Source: CAVPHV01 sp963821095 (GTDB lineage Bacteria > Actinomycetota > Acidimicrobiia > Spongiisociales > UBA5794). Taken from it: 64,000 nucleotides of DNA. Each line of letters starts with the position of its first letter. Within the stretch, counting starts at the first letter, position 1. Location: NCBI GenBank assembly GCA_963821095.1, contig CAWGCJ010000022.1, positions 372,001 through 436,000 of the forward strand, given 5' to 3'. A program made the translations under genes and the position numbers. Shown here in pieces: positions 54,513 through 63,581 of this stretch. Under the pieces are notes generated by a model, which did no database searches, was not told where the DNA came from, and saw only the letters and a list, made by a program, of their open reading frames with translations.

Positions 54513-55652
54513 CTATTTGGTGTGGGAAGTCGATGACCTTGTTCTGTTCCGAAGTAGGCAGAAAGTAGGCAGCAGGTGCGTCGGAGGGCGCGTCGAGGGC
54601 GTCGGCGATGTCGCGGTCGAGGCCTTCGAAGAGGTGTCCGTAGACGTCGAGGACGGTCCGCACCGACGTGTGACCGAGCCGGGAGGCGATCACCGAGGGG
54701 TGGGCTCCTTGGTCGATGAGGAGCGCCACATGGGTATGTCTCATGTCGTGGAACCGGCACGGTTCGCCGACGGAGGATTGCACTGCGGGTTTCCAGAAGC
54801 GGGTGCGGAAGCTGGTGCGACGCAGCGGCCCGCCTGCGGGTGCGGTGAAGATCAAGCCATCGTCGCCGGGGTAGGCGGCGATGTGTTGGGCGAGGACGTC
54901 GACGAGCCACGTTGGGATGGAGACGGTGCGTCGGGCTGCGCGGGTCTTGGTCTCTCCGATAGGCGAGGTGTCCGGAGACTTCGGTGAGGTTGCGTTCGAT
55001 GCGGATTGCTCGTTTGAGCGGTTCGTAGTGCTCGACTCCGAGACCGGCGAGCTCCCCGATATCGGGCACCGCTGTACGCAGCGGTGAGCACAAGGGCCTG
55101 GAAGCGGGGGTCGATGACGTCGGCGAGCTGCTGAATCTCAGTCGGGGTGAGGTACCGCTTGTCGCTCTGCTCGATCTTCGGCAACTTGACACCCCGACAC
55201 GGTGTGCGGGCGATCAGGCCCGAGTCGACGGCTGCGGTGAAGATCCGGGCGAGGAGCTCGTAGGCCTTGCGGATCGTCGCCGCTGCATACCCGGCGGTGT
55301 TGAGCTTGGCGACCCACTGCTGGACCGCGACGGGCTGGACCTGGATCAGCGTGTGGTCGGCGAAGGTGGGGAGGATGAGGTTGCGCAGATATGAGTCGTC
55401 GCGGACAATCGTCGACGGGCGGCGATTCAGGCGGCTGGCTTCGACCTGATAGGCCCATTCGGTGACGGTGATCCTGCCGAGGTGGGGGTCGGTCCAATCG
55501 CCGCGGGACATGTCGGTCTCGACGGTCGCAGCGAACAGGTCGGCGTCGGCTTTGCGGGTGAACGTCTTGTACCGTTGACGCCGGTCGGGGCCCCGATACC
55601 CGACGCGCCAGGCGTGGCCCTTGTCCTTTGGTGTCTTCTCTACCCATGCCAC
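54509..55652 (-). CDS. int: Tyrosine recombinase/integrase (frameshifted)
   Basis: About 380 residues when repaired. N-terminal SAM-like arm domain (WVEKTPKDKGHAWRVGYRG; YKTFTRKADADLF), core-binding helices (SYLRNLILPTFADHTL), then the catalytic domain: Arg in FGELAGL after a shift near 55072, KTRAARRTVSIP after a shift near 54968, HDMRHTH (H-x-x-R), LGHTS and the tyrosine in VLDVYGHLF. The C-terminal end is unclear: one frame reads on through antisense tRNA-Val without a stop, another stops at 54509. The start GTG/ATG at 55652 lies 36 nt after the xis stop. Confidence 0.85.
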
Positions 55653-55688
55653 GATGGCACCTCCTCGAATCAGCCGACCTCGATGGCT

Positions 55689-55904
55689 CTACGGCGATTG
55701 TGCCACCCGGGAGTGACACGTGTCGGCGATACGGTCTTCGATCCACACCTCGACGTCGACCCATCGGTAGCGGATGTGTCGGCCGGCTCGGAAGCCGATG
55801 GGTCCTTCTCCTCGGTAGCGCCATGCGTAGAGGGTCTTGATTGGGACGTCGAGGAAGTCGGCGAGTTCTTCTGCGGTGAGGAGACGGTCGTTCTTGTTGT
55901 TCAT
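55689..55904 (-). CDS. xis: Excisionase, AlpA/MerR-like helix-turn-helix
   Basis: 71 residues. LTAEELADFLDVPIKTLYAWRYRGEGP is a winged-helix DNA-binding start, followed by RAGRHIRYRWVDVEVWIED, the standard pattern of actinobacterial excisionases. It is transcribed with the integrase. It sits directly next to the iterated-repeat region, where it may bind. Its N-terminal extension is short (MNNKNDR). Confidence 0.85.
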   Translation of the reverse strand: MNNKNDRLLTAEELADFLDVPIKTLYAWRYRGEGPIGFRAGRHIRYRWVDVEVWIEDRIADTCHSRVAQSP

Positions 55905-55926
55905 GGTCGGATCATGCGGGTCGACC

Positions 55927-55966
55927 CTGTCAGCAGAGTGTCAGCAACTCTCATCAGAGTGTCATT
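55927..55966 (-). repeat. Iteron cluster A (minus-strand copies)
   Basis: On the minus strand: TGACACTCTGATGAGAG, then TTGC, then TGACACTCTGCTGACAG. It is the inverted counterpart of clusters B and C, 23 nt from the xis start codon, so the two orientations face each other around the region. Confidence 0.7.
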
Positions 55967-56051
55967 TCGATGTTCTCTTCTTTCGGGTGTGGCCGGCGGG
56001 GAGGTGGTGTTCGCGTTCGCGGACGTTGTCTCTGACCTGCAGTTGGAGGGT

Positions 56052-56107
56052 TTCTGACAGGGTTGTTGACATTCTCGTGAGAGGGTTGTTGACACTCTGG
56101 TGAGAGG
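56052..56107 (+). repeat. Iteron cluster B (two 23-bp direct repeats)
   Basis: GTTGTTGACATTCTCGTGAGAGG (given as 56062-56084) and its near-copy at 56085-56107 (TTGACACTCTGGTGAGAGG), differing at three bases, preceded by CTGACAGG at 56055. Each unit has an inner CTC/GAG dyad and a TTGACA hexamer. Confidence 0.75.
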
Positions 56108-56404
56108 GTTCGAGCGCGGCCGGCCGGCGCAGGGAATTGCTGTTGGATCTTCGTCCGCGGTTGGTCCGTTGCCGGTTGGAGGGTTGATGACAGGCCTTTC
56201 ATCTCGGCGTCGCCGGCTTCGCGGGTGTGATCGTCGTATCTGACCCTTGGCACAGAGTGGCGCAGGGTTGGCGGATCCTTGGCGGCGAGCCGAGACGGCC
56301 CAGGAACGTGGGGTCGACGGGATTTCTTTCGAATACCCGGCGATGCTGCGAGAAGCGTTGCTGCGCAACGGATTCCAGGGATACGGCGACCCTGCGGATG
56401 ATTC

Positions 56405-56437
56405 GGTTGACAGGGCTGTTGACACTCTGCTGAGAGG
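56405..56437 (+). repeat. Iteron cluster C (single copy)
   Basis: GTTGACAGG followed by GCTGTTGACACTCTGCTGAG plus AGG: the same preceding element and 23-bp unit as cluster B, about 350 bp downstream and in the same orientation. Confidence 0.7.
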
Positions 56438-56740
56438 GTTGTCGTGTCTACTCGGTAGCAATGGAGCACGCAACCAGTATCCGTGACGGCCGAGATCTCT
56501 CCGGCAACGAAGAACCCGGATTCTCCGTGGAGAGTCTGGATATCGATGTTCGCGCCAACTCTGTGCCAAGGGTCCTTCTTCACAATCCGTCACATGGACC
56601 AGATCGAAACGGGGAATGGCACGGCGAACCGTCCCCGCCGGCAGAACAGTCCTCGCGAGCTCCCCGTCAACCCTGTCACCGCGTCTCGGTCCGAACCGGC
56701 CTTTTCAACACACGCACCTGCAACACAGTTGCGGATGTAT

Positions 56741-56754
56741 ACACGTAGACGTGT
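56741..56754. promoter_or_regulatory. Palindrome ACACGT-AG-ACGTGT upstream of relaxase
   Basis: A perfect 6-2-6 palindrome ending 13 nt before the relaxase ATG; TATACA overlaps its left edge and could be the -10 box. It may be an operator for self-repression or part of oriT. Confidence 0.5.
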
Positions 56755-56767
56755 CGGGGGTGTCGGC

Positions 56768-59700
56768 ATGTTGAGTCTCGCCAAGGCCCGCAAGGACTAC
56801 TACCTCCAGAAGGTGGGCGAGATCTCACCCCGCGAGGACTACTACCTCAAGGGCGGCACAGCGAGCGGTTCCTGGCACGGCAGTGGTGCAGCCGAGATGG
56901 GTATCGACGGCGCGGTGACGGCTGAGGGCCTGGTGCGGCTCTTCGACGGCCAGCATCCCGACACGGGGGAACAGCTCGGACATCGGCTTCGCAAGGACGG
57001 GGTGGCGGCGTGGGACTTGACGTTCTCGGCGGACAAGTCGGTGTCGCTGTTGTGGGCGTTCGGAGACGACGAGGTACGCGTAAGCATGTCGTTGAAGCGT
57101 TCGAGGAGGCCACCGCTGAGGCCGTCTCGTACATGGAGTCGGTGGCGTCTTCGACGCGGGGGGCCTCCCGGACCCCGGTCCTCGATGATGACGGAGTACC
57201 CGTTCTCGATGATGACGGGATGCCCCGTCATCGGGTTGAGACGTGGCCGATCCGGACCGAGGGCTATGTGTCGGCGTGGTTCACGGAGTTCACGTCCCGT
57301 GCCGACGATCCGCAGCTTCACACTCACGTGGTGGTCGGGAACCGAGTGAAGGGCGTCGACGGTGTCTGGCGTGCAATCGACGGACGACATCTTGTACCGG
57401 CATCAGCTGGCGGCCGGGTATCTCCACGAAGCTGAGCTGCGGAGCCGTCTCACCGAACGGCTTGGCGTGCGGTGGCAGCCCGTCCACAACGGCATGGCCG
57501 ACATTGAGGGCTTCACCCGCGAACAGGTTATGGCGTTCTCGCAACGACGCCAGGAGATCGTGGCATGGCGTGACGCTCACGGCATTGCGGACACTCCTGC
57601 CGGGAACGAGGTCGCCACCCTGGCCACCCGGAGCCCGAAGCAGGACCACCCGCTCGAGACGTTGATGCCGCAGTGGCTGGAGCGGGGAGTCGAGGTTGGG
57701 ATCACGCCTGAGACGGTGGCGACGGTGTGCGAGCGGAGTCATGAGGTCACCGTTCCCGACCCCGAACGTCTCTTCGACCACTTGGCCTCCGGGGAGGGTC
57801 TGACAGCACAAGCATCAACGTTCGGACGCTCAGACGTGCTCGCCAGCACCGCGGAATCGCTCCCCGAAGGCGGGAAGCGACCGGATCTGGAGGACGCCGT
57901 GGACGCGTTCCTGAGCCGCTCGGATGTGATCCCGATCCTCCCCATCCACACCGGCGCCGACAACACGAGCGACCTGCCGATCGGGATCAGCGCAATCGAC
58001 CGAGAACGCCTCCGTGACCTCGAATACGCGACGAGAGCCGCCCAGGTCATGCGACGCAGCGACGGCGACACCTTCCCGGGTCTCATCCATGAACGCCGAT
58101 ACACCACAACCGAACTCCTTGCGATCGAGCAACGAATCATCGACCGCGCCATAGACGGCGTTGGTTCCAGTCGGTGGGCTGTATCCGTGGGGAAGGTCGA
58201 TGAGGCCCTCGAGCGTCATCCGATGCTCACTGAAGAACAGCGCGAAATGGTCCGCCAGTTCGCTACGTCCGGGAACGCCATCGACATTGGAGTGGGGGCG
58301 GCTGGGACCGGGAAGACGACCGTCATGGCGACTCTCGGTGAACTCGCAGAAGAGACGAATACGCCTGTGGTGGGTGCAGCGTTGGCGGCCCGGACCGCCG
58401 CAGGGTTTGAATCAGCGACCGGCATCCGATCCTCCACGCTCACCCGCTTGCTCGGGGAAGCCAAGACGGCCGGTGGCCTCCCCAACGGCGTTGTTGTGGT
58501 TGTCGATGAGGCCGGGATGGTCGGCAGCCGCCAACTCGCCGAAACCTCCGACCTTGTTGAAGCAGCCTCCGGGAAAGCTCATCTTGATCGGCGACCACCA
58601 CCAACTCGCCGAGATCGACGCCGGTGGCCTCTACCGGGCACTCACTGTTCGTCTGCCGGCCGTTGAGCTCACCGAGAACGTCCGACAGGACCAGGAATGG
58701 GAACGAACCGCCCTCACAGAGCTTCGTGACGGGTCGATCGGCCGTGCTGTCGCGATGTATGACCGACGCGGCAAGATCATCGTCGCCGCCGACACCGACG
58801 ACACCATCAACCAGGCCGTACAGGATTGGTGCCGCGACGTCCAAGACGTCGGTGACCCCGCCGATGTGCTCCTCATAGGACATCGAAACGCCACCGTGGA
58901 CCAACTCAACAGGCGTGCACGCACCGTCATCGCCGAAACCGGGCACCTTGAGGGACCGGCCTTGGACGTTGGCGACCGGGTGTTCCAGGCCGGGGACCGT
59001 GTCGTGTGTCTCAAGAACAGGCCACGCCTCGGAGTCCTCAACGGCGACCTCGCAACCGTGTCCGAAATCGACACCGAACGGCGGGGCGTGACGATCTGCC
59101 TTGATCGCACCAGCGACACGGTCACGGTGCCGGACTGGTATCTCGACGATGGCCACCTCGACTGGGGATACGCCCTCACTGGCCACAAGGCTCAGGGAGC
59201 CACCGCCCGCCGGGTTCACACCGTCGCAGGTGCTGGCGTCGACCGCGAATGGATCTACGTCACCATGAGTCGAGGCCGCGAGGCGAACACCATCTACCTC
59301 ACCGACCCTGAGCACGACCACGACGAGTGCACTCACCTCACCCACCAACATGCCGACCGTCTCCCAGCTCTCGTCGCTGCTCTCGGCCGTAGCGCCGCGG
59401 AACCCGCAGCCCTTGACACCGGACGAGGACCTCGGGTCGAAGCGGACGAACAACTCGCACAGCGCCTCGCCGAAGCGGAAGCAGCGTTCGGGAACCCAGA
59501 AGGCGACAAACGGTCCCCAGCCTGACGGCCGTTGTGGGGGCGATCACCTCGTCAACTATCTGACTCTGCACGATGAAGCGCAGAACCGACGCCGCGACAG
59601 ACGCTCAACCATTGCCTACCAACCACCCGAATGGATCACCGGGACCCTCGGAGAGCGACCCGCCGGCGACGATCGTCGGGCTGCATGGGACAGACTGGTC

Positions 59701-59889
59701 GACCGCGTAGTGCGGTACCGCACCGACCAGGAGATCCCCGACGAAGCTCCCGAACTCCTCGGAACACAACCACCAAGCAGGGACATCGACAAGCGGGTCG
59801 CATGGATCGCAGTCCAACGCGCAATGCAGGATGATCTCCGACTCCTGACATTGGCACAGGATCGCGAACGAAACGCCATTAGTCGTTGA
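56768..59889 (+). CDS. MobF-family relaxase with RecD-like helicase, TrwC/TraA type (frameshifted)
   Basis: About 1040 residues when repaired. Catalytic tyrosines Tyr11-Tyr12 (KDYYLQ), relaxase core AAWDLTFSADKSVSLLWA, and the three-His motif in PQLHTHVVVGNRV. The helicase half has Walker A GVGAAGTGKTT, Walker B VVVDEAGMV, IGDHHQLAEIDAGG, and VYVTMSRGREAN-like motif VI (YVTMSRGREAN). Shifts fall near 57081, 57388, 58577 and 59510; the last frame ends in the actinobacterial C-terminal block WITGTLGERPAGD, WDRLVDRVVRYR. The protein nicks oriT and unwinds the transferred strand. Confidence 0.85.
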
Positions 59890-60097
59890 CATCGTCACGA
59901 AACATCCCGCAGGCACTCGATCGCCCTCGCATCCTTGAACACCCGTGACCGGCCGGGCCCCCACGGCCGTGGTGGGGCAAAGGACTCGACGGTCTCGGGG
60001 AACGACATGCAGGTAGGTATCCACGGCCACGGCGGCGAAACCGGCCGGGTTTGGGATTCGTCGCTAGCAGTGGAAACGACTGACGATCTCAAGAGAC
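59890..60097. other. Gap after relaxase with imperfect hairpin
   Basis: No gene is seen. A GC-rich imperfect palindrome (59958-59977, CCCCCACGGCC with GTGGTGGGG) may end the relaxase transcript. The sequence after it leads straight into the truncated DUF1214 frame, so a deletion or recombination junction may lie here. No copy of the tRNA-Val 3' end was found. Confidence 0.4.
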
Positions 60098-60544
60098 TTG
60101 TGTTCGGAGGCTCGCTATCTACCAGCCGTCCATGCAGGCTCGCAGTACGCATGGGGATACCGAGACTCGGAAGGCAGCATCCTTGACGGCGGCAAGAACT
60201 ACACGCTGCACCTGCCCAAGGATGTTCCCCAAGAGAGGTTCTGGTCGGTTGCGGTCTACGACAACCAGAGCCGGTCCTTGCTCCGCACGGAGCAGCGCTA
60301 CCCGACCAAAGCCAGCTGGCGCAAGAACGAGTCCCTCGTCAATGAGAAACTCGACGAATACGTCGCGAACGACGACGGCTCGATCGATCTCTACTTCGGC
60401 CCGGAAGCACCCGAAGGCAAGGAACCCAACTGGATCCAGACCATTCCCGGCAAGGGATGGTTCTGTCTCTTCCGCCTCTACGACACACTGAGGCCCTGGT
60501 ACGATCGCAGCTGGAGGTTCGGCGAGATCGAACTGGTTGAGTGA
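60098..60544 (+). pseudogene. C-terminal fragment of a DUF1254/DUF1214 protein
   Basis: Only the DUF1214 end is present: GSQYAWGYRDSEGSILDGGKNYTLHL, FWSVAVYDNQSRSLL, DGSIDLYFGPEAPEGKEPNW and FCLFRLYDTLRPWYDRSWRFGEIELVE. Full proteins have about 300 more residues upstream; the frame here begins with a TTG just inside unrelated sequence. It stands next to the presumed right part of the mobile element. A second, different DUF1214 fragment lies at 63228-63533. Confidence 0.75.
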
Positions 60545-60700
60545 CATCGAGCATGAAAGCGAGGTGACTCGCCAAGGGGAATGGCGAGACGAACCGGATC
60601 TGGCTTGCTTGGAAGGGTCATACGGCCGTCTCCCGCAACCGGATCACACGACATCGCCGCCAGGTGAAGGAAGGAAGAGGACGCGGATGGGGTACCACCC

Positions 60701-62401
60701 ATGATGAAGCTTGCCGAGTTGCGCACAGTCGTGCGGCCGAAGGTGCTGCGCAGTGATGGGATGGCTGGTCTCGTTCTGGGTGTCGAGAGCGTTCCCGATG
60801 GTCTTGCGAGTGGTTTGCTGGCTGGGGTGAATCCGGTGGCGGGATTGTATGCCTACATGGTGGGGGCGTTCTCGGCGGCGTTCTTCACGAGCACGGCGTT
60901 CATGGCGGTGCAGGGCACTGGTGCGATGGCGATCATCGTTGCCGACGTGGGGCTCGATTCCATCGGCGACGATCCCGCCCGAGCCCTGTTCACGTTGTCC
61001 ATCGTGACCGGCGTCGTAATGGTCGTTGCAGGATTACTGAAGCTCGGAGTGATGCTGCGTTTCGTCCCGAACTCGGTGATGGTTGGTTTTCTCTCAGCGG
61101 TCGGGATCAATATCGTCCTCGGTCAGCTGCCCGATTTCACGGGTTACGCGGCCGAAGGGTCGAACCGGGTGGCACGGACCTTTGACCTGCTGGTCCACTT
61201 CTGGCGCGTCGATGTCTGGACGTTGACCGTCGGTGTCGTGACGATCGTCCTCATTGTGGTCCTGCGGCGGACCCGGCTCGGTGCACTCGGCATGGTTGTG
61301 GCGATCGTCCTCGGATCTCTGCTGGCAGCTCTTTTCGGTGTGTTCGACAAGACCGCGCAGTTGGTGGGTGAGATCGCCGACGTGCCCGGGTCGCTTCCGC
61401 TGCCGATGTTGCCGTCGCTGAGCGATGTGCCGGCCTTGCTGATTCCGGCGTTGTCGCTCGCCTTCGTGGGTCTCGTGCAGGGGGCTGGTGTGACCTCGGC
61501 GTTCCCCAATCGGGACGGCTCGCCGTCTGATGCCTCCCAGGATTTCGTCGGCCAGGGCGTCGGCAACGTGGCATCGGGGTTCTTCCAAGGGATGCCGGTC
61601 GGGGGCTCGATGTCTGCCAGTTCGCTTGTCGTGTCGGCCGGGGCCCGGAGCCGCCTGGCGCTGATCTACACCGGTGTTGTGATGGCGGTGGTCATTGTCC
61701 TCTTCGGAGGCGCTGTGGAGCACATCGCGATGCCGGCACTCGCCGGGTTGCTGATCGTCGTCGGCGTCGAGACGATCAAGCCTGCGGAGATCGTCAACGT
61801 GTACCGGACCGGCCGGATCCAGGCCGGCACCATGGTGGTGACGCTCCTGCTGACACTGCTCATACCGTTGCAGTACGCCGTTCTCGTCGGGGTTGGGATC
61901 TCGATGCTCCTCTACGTTTTTCGCCAGTCGGAGCAGGTGTTCATCAAGCAGCTGATCTTCGAAGGCGATGACCTGACCCGCGTCCGCCGCGCTGATCCAC
62001 CCGACGTCGTGGGGCCGAAGGAGGTTGTCGTGCTGCAGCCCTTCGGGAGTCTCTTCTACGCCGGCGCACCCGTGTTCGAGGCCGAACTGCCCGAAGTCAC
62101 TGAGCAATCCGTCGGTTCCGTGGTGATCATCCGCCTGGAGGGCAAGGTGGACGTCGGGTCGACCCTGATCACGGTCCTGGGGGACTACGCACGTTCACTG
62201 CAGGAGGTCCGGAGCAAGCTCGCCATCGTCACCGATAGCGACCGTGTTACCCAGCAACTCGATACGACAGGGGCCGCCGATGTGATTGGGAGACAGAACA
62301 TCCGTCTCCAGACCGAATACGTGTATGAGGCCACCATGCAGCTCGTGACCGACTCACGGCAGTGGGTTGAGGATCGGAAGCAGTCAGGTGATGAGACCTG
62401 A
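60701..62401 (+). CDS. SulP family anion transporter with STAS domain (copy 2)
   Basis: 566 residues, ATG 60701 behind GAAGGAAGAGG. Same architecture as copy 1 at 6413-8155: GVESVPDG and LLAGVNP near the N-terminus, GAGVTSAF, GMPVGGSMSASS, then a STAS domain (VVIIRLEGKVDVGST). Sequence is clearly paralogous, with long identical blocks, but it lacks the Pro/Asp-rich tail. Whether it belongs to the mobile element is uncertain; a lipoprotein gene follows by 34 nt. Confidence 0.87.
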   Translation: MMKLAELRTVVRPKVLRSDGMAGLVLGVESVPDGLASGLLAGVNPVAGLYAYMVGAFSAAFFTSTAFMAVQGTGAMAIIVADVGLDSIGDDPARALFTLSIVTGVVMVVAGLLKLGVMLRFVPNSVMVGFLSAVGINIVLGQLPDFTGYAAEGSNRVARTFDLLVHFWRVDVWTLTVGVVTIVLIVVLRRTRLGALGMVVAIVLGSLLAALFGVFDKTAQLVGEIADVPGSLPLPMLPSLSDVPALLIPALSLAFVGLVQGAGVTSAFPNRDGSPSDASQDFVGQGVGNVASGFFQGMPVGGSMSASSLVVSAGARSRLALIYTGVVMAVVIVLFGGAVEHIAMPALAGLLIVVGVETIKPAEIVNVYRTGRIQAGTMVVTLLLTLLIPLQYAVLVGVGISMLLYVFRQSEQVFIKQLIFEGDDLTRVRRADPPDVVGPKEVVVLQPFGSLFYAGAPVFEAELPEVTEQSVGSVVIIRLEGKVDVGSTLITVLGDYARSLQEVRSKLAIVTDSDRVTQQLDTTGAADVIGRQNIRLQTEYVYEATMQLVTDSRQWVEDRKQSGDET

Positions 62402-62435
62402 CCGGAGACACGAAGGAAGATTGGGAGGAGCAGAG

Positions 62436-62861
62436 ATGCGGGGAAGAAGCAGGCGGATGACAGTGGGGCTGACGTTGTTGCTCGTCCTCGCGGTCGCTCT
62501 CGTTGCGTGCTCTGACGAGGGGGGTGGCGATCCCGCACCGGCCACAACCCAGGCCGCCGAGACCTCCGACACTGAGGCCGCAGGAACCGACGACACCGAG
62601 GCACCCGCGTCGGAGGAGCCGCCGAAAACTGAAGCCCCAACCACGACCGCCGTCGCGGAAGAGCCGCCAACGGAGGAGACCGCCACCGGCGGCGAAGCCG
62701 CCGAGGCCGAACCCGACCTCGAGCCCGCCGACGTTCCGGTGTGGGTGTGGATCCTCGCCGGGCTCGTGCTGCTCGTCGCAGTGATCTGGATGGTCACCCG
62801 CTCAGGCTCAACAGAGGTCAACGAGGAGACAACCCAGCCGGAGCCGCCTGCCGATTCCTAG
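62436..62861 (+). CDS. Putative lipoprotein with Thr/Glu/Pro-rich stalk and C-terminal membrane segment
   Basis: 141 residues; ATG 62436 behind GGGAGGAG. Signal peptide with lipobox ALVACSD, an 80-residue Ala/Thr/Glu/Pro-rich stretch and a C-terminal hydrophobic segment (VWVWILAGLVLLVAVIWMV) before a polar tail. A lipid anchor plus a membrane segment at the other end is unusual; it may tether both ends in the membrane. It is probably co-transcribed with the SulP gene. No family recognised. Confidence 0.72.
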   Translation: MRGRSRRMTVGLTLLLVLAVALVACSDEGGGDPAPATTQAAETSDTEAAGTDDTEAPASEEPPKTEAPTTTAVAEEPPTEETATGGEAAEAEPDLEPADVPVWVWILAGLVLLVAVIWMVTRSGSTEVNEETTQPEPPADS

Positions 62862-63227
62862 GGGTCAGAGGGCGACCTTCCGGATCGGCTCGTGAGGCGC
62901 TCGGCGAATCACGCACCTACCGGTCCGTATCTCGGCTCGATCTCGGGGAGCTGGTGCGGTCTACAACGTATCCCTGTCTTGGGGCGACCTCGCGCCATAG
63001 ACCAACGCTGAGTCGATCTGTCTCGAACGTCCACATGTCGGCAACTCGTCGCTCACCCGCGCATACTGCCACCGTCGAGAGCACCGATGGCCGAGCAGAA
63101 CCGGCAGTGTGCGCCCAACCAGGTTGGACGCACACGCTGCGAAGAGCTCGCCACGCCAGGGTGCGCGTCTACTTTGGGTTAGACCCGCCCCTCCGACACC
63201 ATCGAACTCCCGGGTGCGACGCTGCCG
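62862..63227. other. 366-bp region without a convincing gene
   Basis: Frames here have no family sequence and the base composition is mixed. The notable structure is the inverted repeat at 63107-63135. It separates the lipoprotein gene from the DUF1214 remnant. Confidence 0.5.
63107..63135. repeat. Near-perfect 14-bp inverted repeat
   Basis: GTGTGCG-C-CCAACC (63107-63120), one-base loop A, GGTTGG-A-CGCACAC (63122-63135), with a single mismatch. As a hairpin it would be very stable; as duplex DNA it is a 29-bp palindrome. It may be a terminator for the lipoprotein gene or a protein-binding or recombination site. Confidence 0.6.
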
Positions 63228-63533
63228 CTAGTCCAACCGCTCGACATCGTTCCATCGCCAGGTCTTGTCCAGGACTGGCTCGAGTGGGGCGAAAAGTCGT
63301 GGCAGAGTGAACCAACCCTCGCCTGGGGTCGTCTTTATCCAGTTCTTCTCATAACCCTCAGGAGCTTTCGGGCCGAAGTAGATGTCAATCGAGCCGTTTG
63401 CATTCGTGATGAGGTCATCGGTTCCTGACAGTGTGGGTTTGTTCTGGTCGGTCATGATCATCGAGCGCCGTTTGACATCGTAGACAGGGATCTGCTCCAG
63501 AGCTACCTTGATGACGCTCGGCAGCGACGGCAT
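63228..63533 (-). pseudogene. C-terminal DUF1214 remnant
   Basis: The last 75 or so residues are DUF1214: PVYDVKRRSMIM, NGSIDIYFGPKAPEGYEKNW, EGWFTLPRLFAPLEPVLDKTWRW. Upstream of about 63500 the frame becomes the antisense of the ABC1 kinase gene and has no family sequence, so the start is absent. It is a different family member from the fragment at 60098-60544. Confidence 0.65.
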
Positions 63534-63581
63534 GGTGAGACTCGTCTTGGGTCCGGTTGCGCGAAATAGGGAGAGAAGGCA

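Larger units (their letters stand above)
55905..56767. other. Non-coding control region of the element (863 bp)
   Basis: No gene with recognisable family sequence. It contains the 23-bp repeats described separately and, near the relaxase start, a 14-bp palindrome. Frames that cross the repeats encode repeated peptides (e.g. RVSTTLSRE), an effect of the DNA repeat rather than of a protein. Location between xis and the relaxase makes it the likely site of oriT and of promoters for both gene sets. Confidence 0.6.
54408..59889. mobile_element. Compact integrative mobilizable element at tRNA-Val(TAC)
   Basis: Order from the tRNA 3' end: tyrosine integrase and excisionase (both minus), a repeat-rich non-coding region, and a MobF relaxase/helicase (plus). 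No type IV coupling ATPase, mating-channel, FtsK-like TraB or replication gene is visible, so it would depend on a helper. The left boundary is the tRNA; the right end is not determined because no copy of the tRNA 3' end was found up to 64000. The element might extend beyond 59889 and include the DUF1214, SulP and lipoprotein genes. Confidence 0.75.

Noticed and set aside
52828..54855. Long minus-strand open frame of 675 codons across tRNA-Val
   Set aside because: Its first part is the integrase C-terminal region; the rest is antisense to tRNA-Val and to three plus-strand genes. The WALTGSNRRPLPCKG stretch is the well-known antisense translation of tRNA.
55954..56583. Minus-strand frame of 209 codons in the element's control region
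   Set aside because: It crosses the iterons and encodes repeated peptide pieces caused by them; no ribosome site and no family match.
59890..63580. attR copy of the tRNA-Val 3' end
   Set aside because: Scanned by eye for the T-arm/acceptor sequence and the adjoining 12-bp hairpin; no convincing copy, so the right end is left open.
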